Source: Synechococcaceae cyanobacterium (GTDB lineage Bacteria > Cyanobacteriota > Cyanobacteriia > PCC-6307 > Cyanobiaceae). From it: a DNA stretch of 6,078 nt. The translations under genes and the position numbers were made by a program. A model generated the notes under the pieces. It was given only the letters and a program-made list of their open reading frames with translations. It ran no database searches and was not told the origin of the DNA. The first letter of the stretch is position 1; the number at the start of each line of letters is the position of its first letter. Positions 5,683-6,078 of this stretch are shown here, piece after piece. The stretch lies in the NCBI GenBank assembly GCA_947460085.1, contig CANHGA010000130.1, forward strand, positions 1 through 6,078, written 5' to 3'.

Positions 5683-6078
5683 TTAGGCCTTCAGCGAGCG
5701 CTGGCTGCCCACCACCATCGTGCCAATCCCCGCATCGGAGAACACTTCCAGCAACAGGGCATGGGCGACCCGGCCATCGATGATGTGGGCCGCTGCGACC
5801 CCCTGGGCCAGGGCCCGAATGCAGCATTCGGTTTTGGGTGTCATGCCGCCATCGACGACCCCGGTGGCGATTAATTCGCGGGCGTCGGCCAAGGTGAGTT
5901 GCCGGATCAGGGAGCCAGGATCCTGCCGGTCCCTCAAGATGCCCGCGGTGTCGGTGAGCAGGATCAACTTTTCGGCCTGGAGTGCGGCGGCCAATTCGCC
6001 AGCCACGGTGTCGGCATTGATGTTGTGGGCCTGGCCCGAGCCATCGGCGGCCACGCTGGAAATCACGGGGATGTAGCC
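5683..6078 (-). CDS. argB: N-acetylglutamate kinase ArgB, C-terminal 131 residues (cut by window edge)
   Basis: ArgB phosphorylates N-acetyl-L-glutamate with ATP, the second and controlling step of arginine synthesis, in the cytoplasm. The fragment opens with GYIPVISSVAADGSG, then has the substrate/catalytic motif NINADTVAGELA (N19 and D23 of the fragment, matching N158 and D162 of the E. coli enzyme), LILLTDTAGIL (38-48), GGMTPK (77-82, with the conserved ATP-site lysine K82), and the C-terminal HIIDGRVAHALLLEVFSDAGIGTMVV. The HALLLE plus GIGTM signature is typical of arginine-inhibited NAGKs; in cyanobacteria these are also activated by the PII protein, which is family knowledge and cannot be tested here because the N-terminal arginine-sensing helix lies outside the window. 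The whole enzyme is usually about 300 residues, so more than half is missing. It ends with TAA at 5685-5683, 15 bp before the next gene. Confidence 0.97.
   Translation of the reverse strand, partial: GYIPVISSVAADGSGQAHNINADTVAGELAAALQAEKLILLTDTAGILRDRQDPGSLIRQLTLADARELIATGVVDGGMTPKTECCIRALAQGVAAAHIIDGRVAHALLLEVFSDAGIGTMVVGSQRSLKA

Noticed and set aside
1..6078. CRISPR arrays, insertion sequences, attachment sites, phage or defence genes
   Set aside because: No spaced direct repeats, transposase motifs or terminal inverted repeats are visible; the window is occupied by core genes.

Overview
The window looks like chromosomal core sequence from a high-GC unicellular picocyanobacterium of the Synechococcus/Cyanobium type. 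The evidence is a group 1 cyanobacterial-type sigma factor, a plant/cyanobacterial-type N-acetylglutamate kinase, and a membrane protein resembling the cyanobacteria-restricted DUF3153 family. The genus is inferred from protein character, not from a database search.

Layout from left to right: (1) 1-390, minus strand, the N-terminal 130 codons of an ArnT/PMT-like membrane glycosyltransferase, cut by the window edge. (2) 447-1847, minus strand, the principal sigma factor RpoD/SigA, complete, with an unusual Ala/Lys/Pro-rich N-terminal tail. (3) 1848-2255, a 408-bp divergent intergenic region. It holds two hairpins in the rpoD leader, a G-run cluster, and a candidate minus-strand small RNA or attenuator (about 2218 to 2124) with a -35/-10 promoter, several stem-loops and a hairpin plus six-U intrinsic terminator. 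(4) 2256-4478, plus strand, the replication-restart helicase PriA, complete, starting at TTG. (5) 4479-4506, a 28-bp convergent gap; a 34-bp imperfect inverted repeat runs exactly from one stop codon to the other. (6) 4507-5667, minus strand, a DUF3153-like membrane protein with an N-terminal helical, TPR-like part. (7) 5683-6078, minus strand, the C-terminal 131 residues of ArgB, cut by the window edge.

The genes are mostly unrelated housekeeping functions: transcription initiation, restart of collapsed replication forks, arginine synthesis and envelope glycosylation. argB and the DUF3153-like gene are probably one transcription unit (15-bp gap). rpoD and the glycosyltransferase may be read together (56-bp gap, no clear terminator). 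The least explained part is the rpoD-priA intergenic region, where a short structured transcript is predicted and where its promoter overlaps a possible priA promoter. That is the best candidate for something undescribed here.
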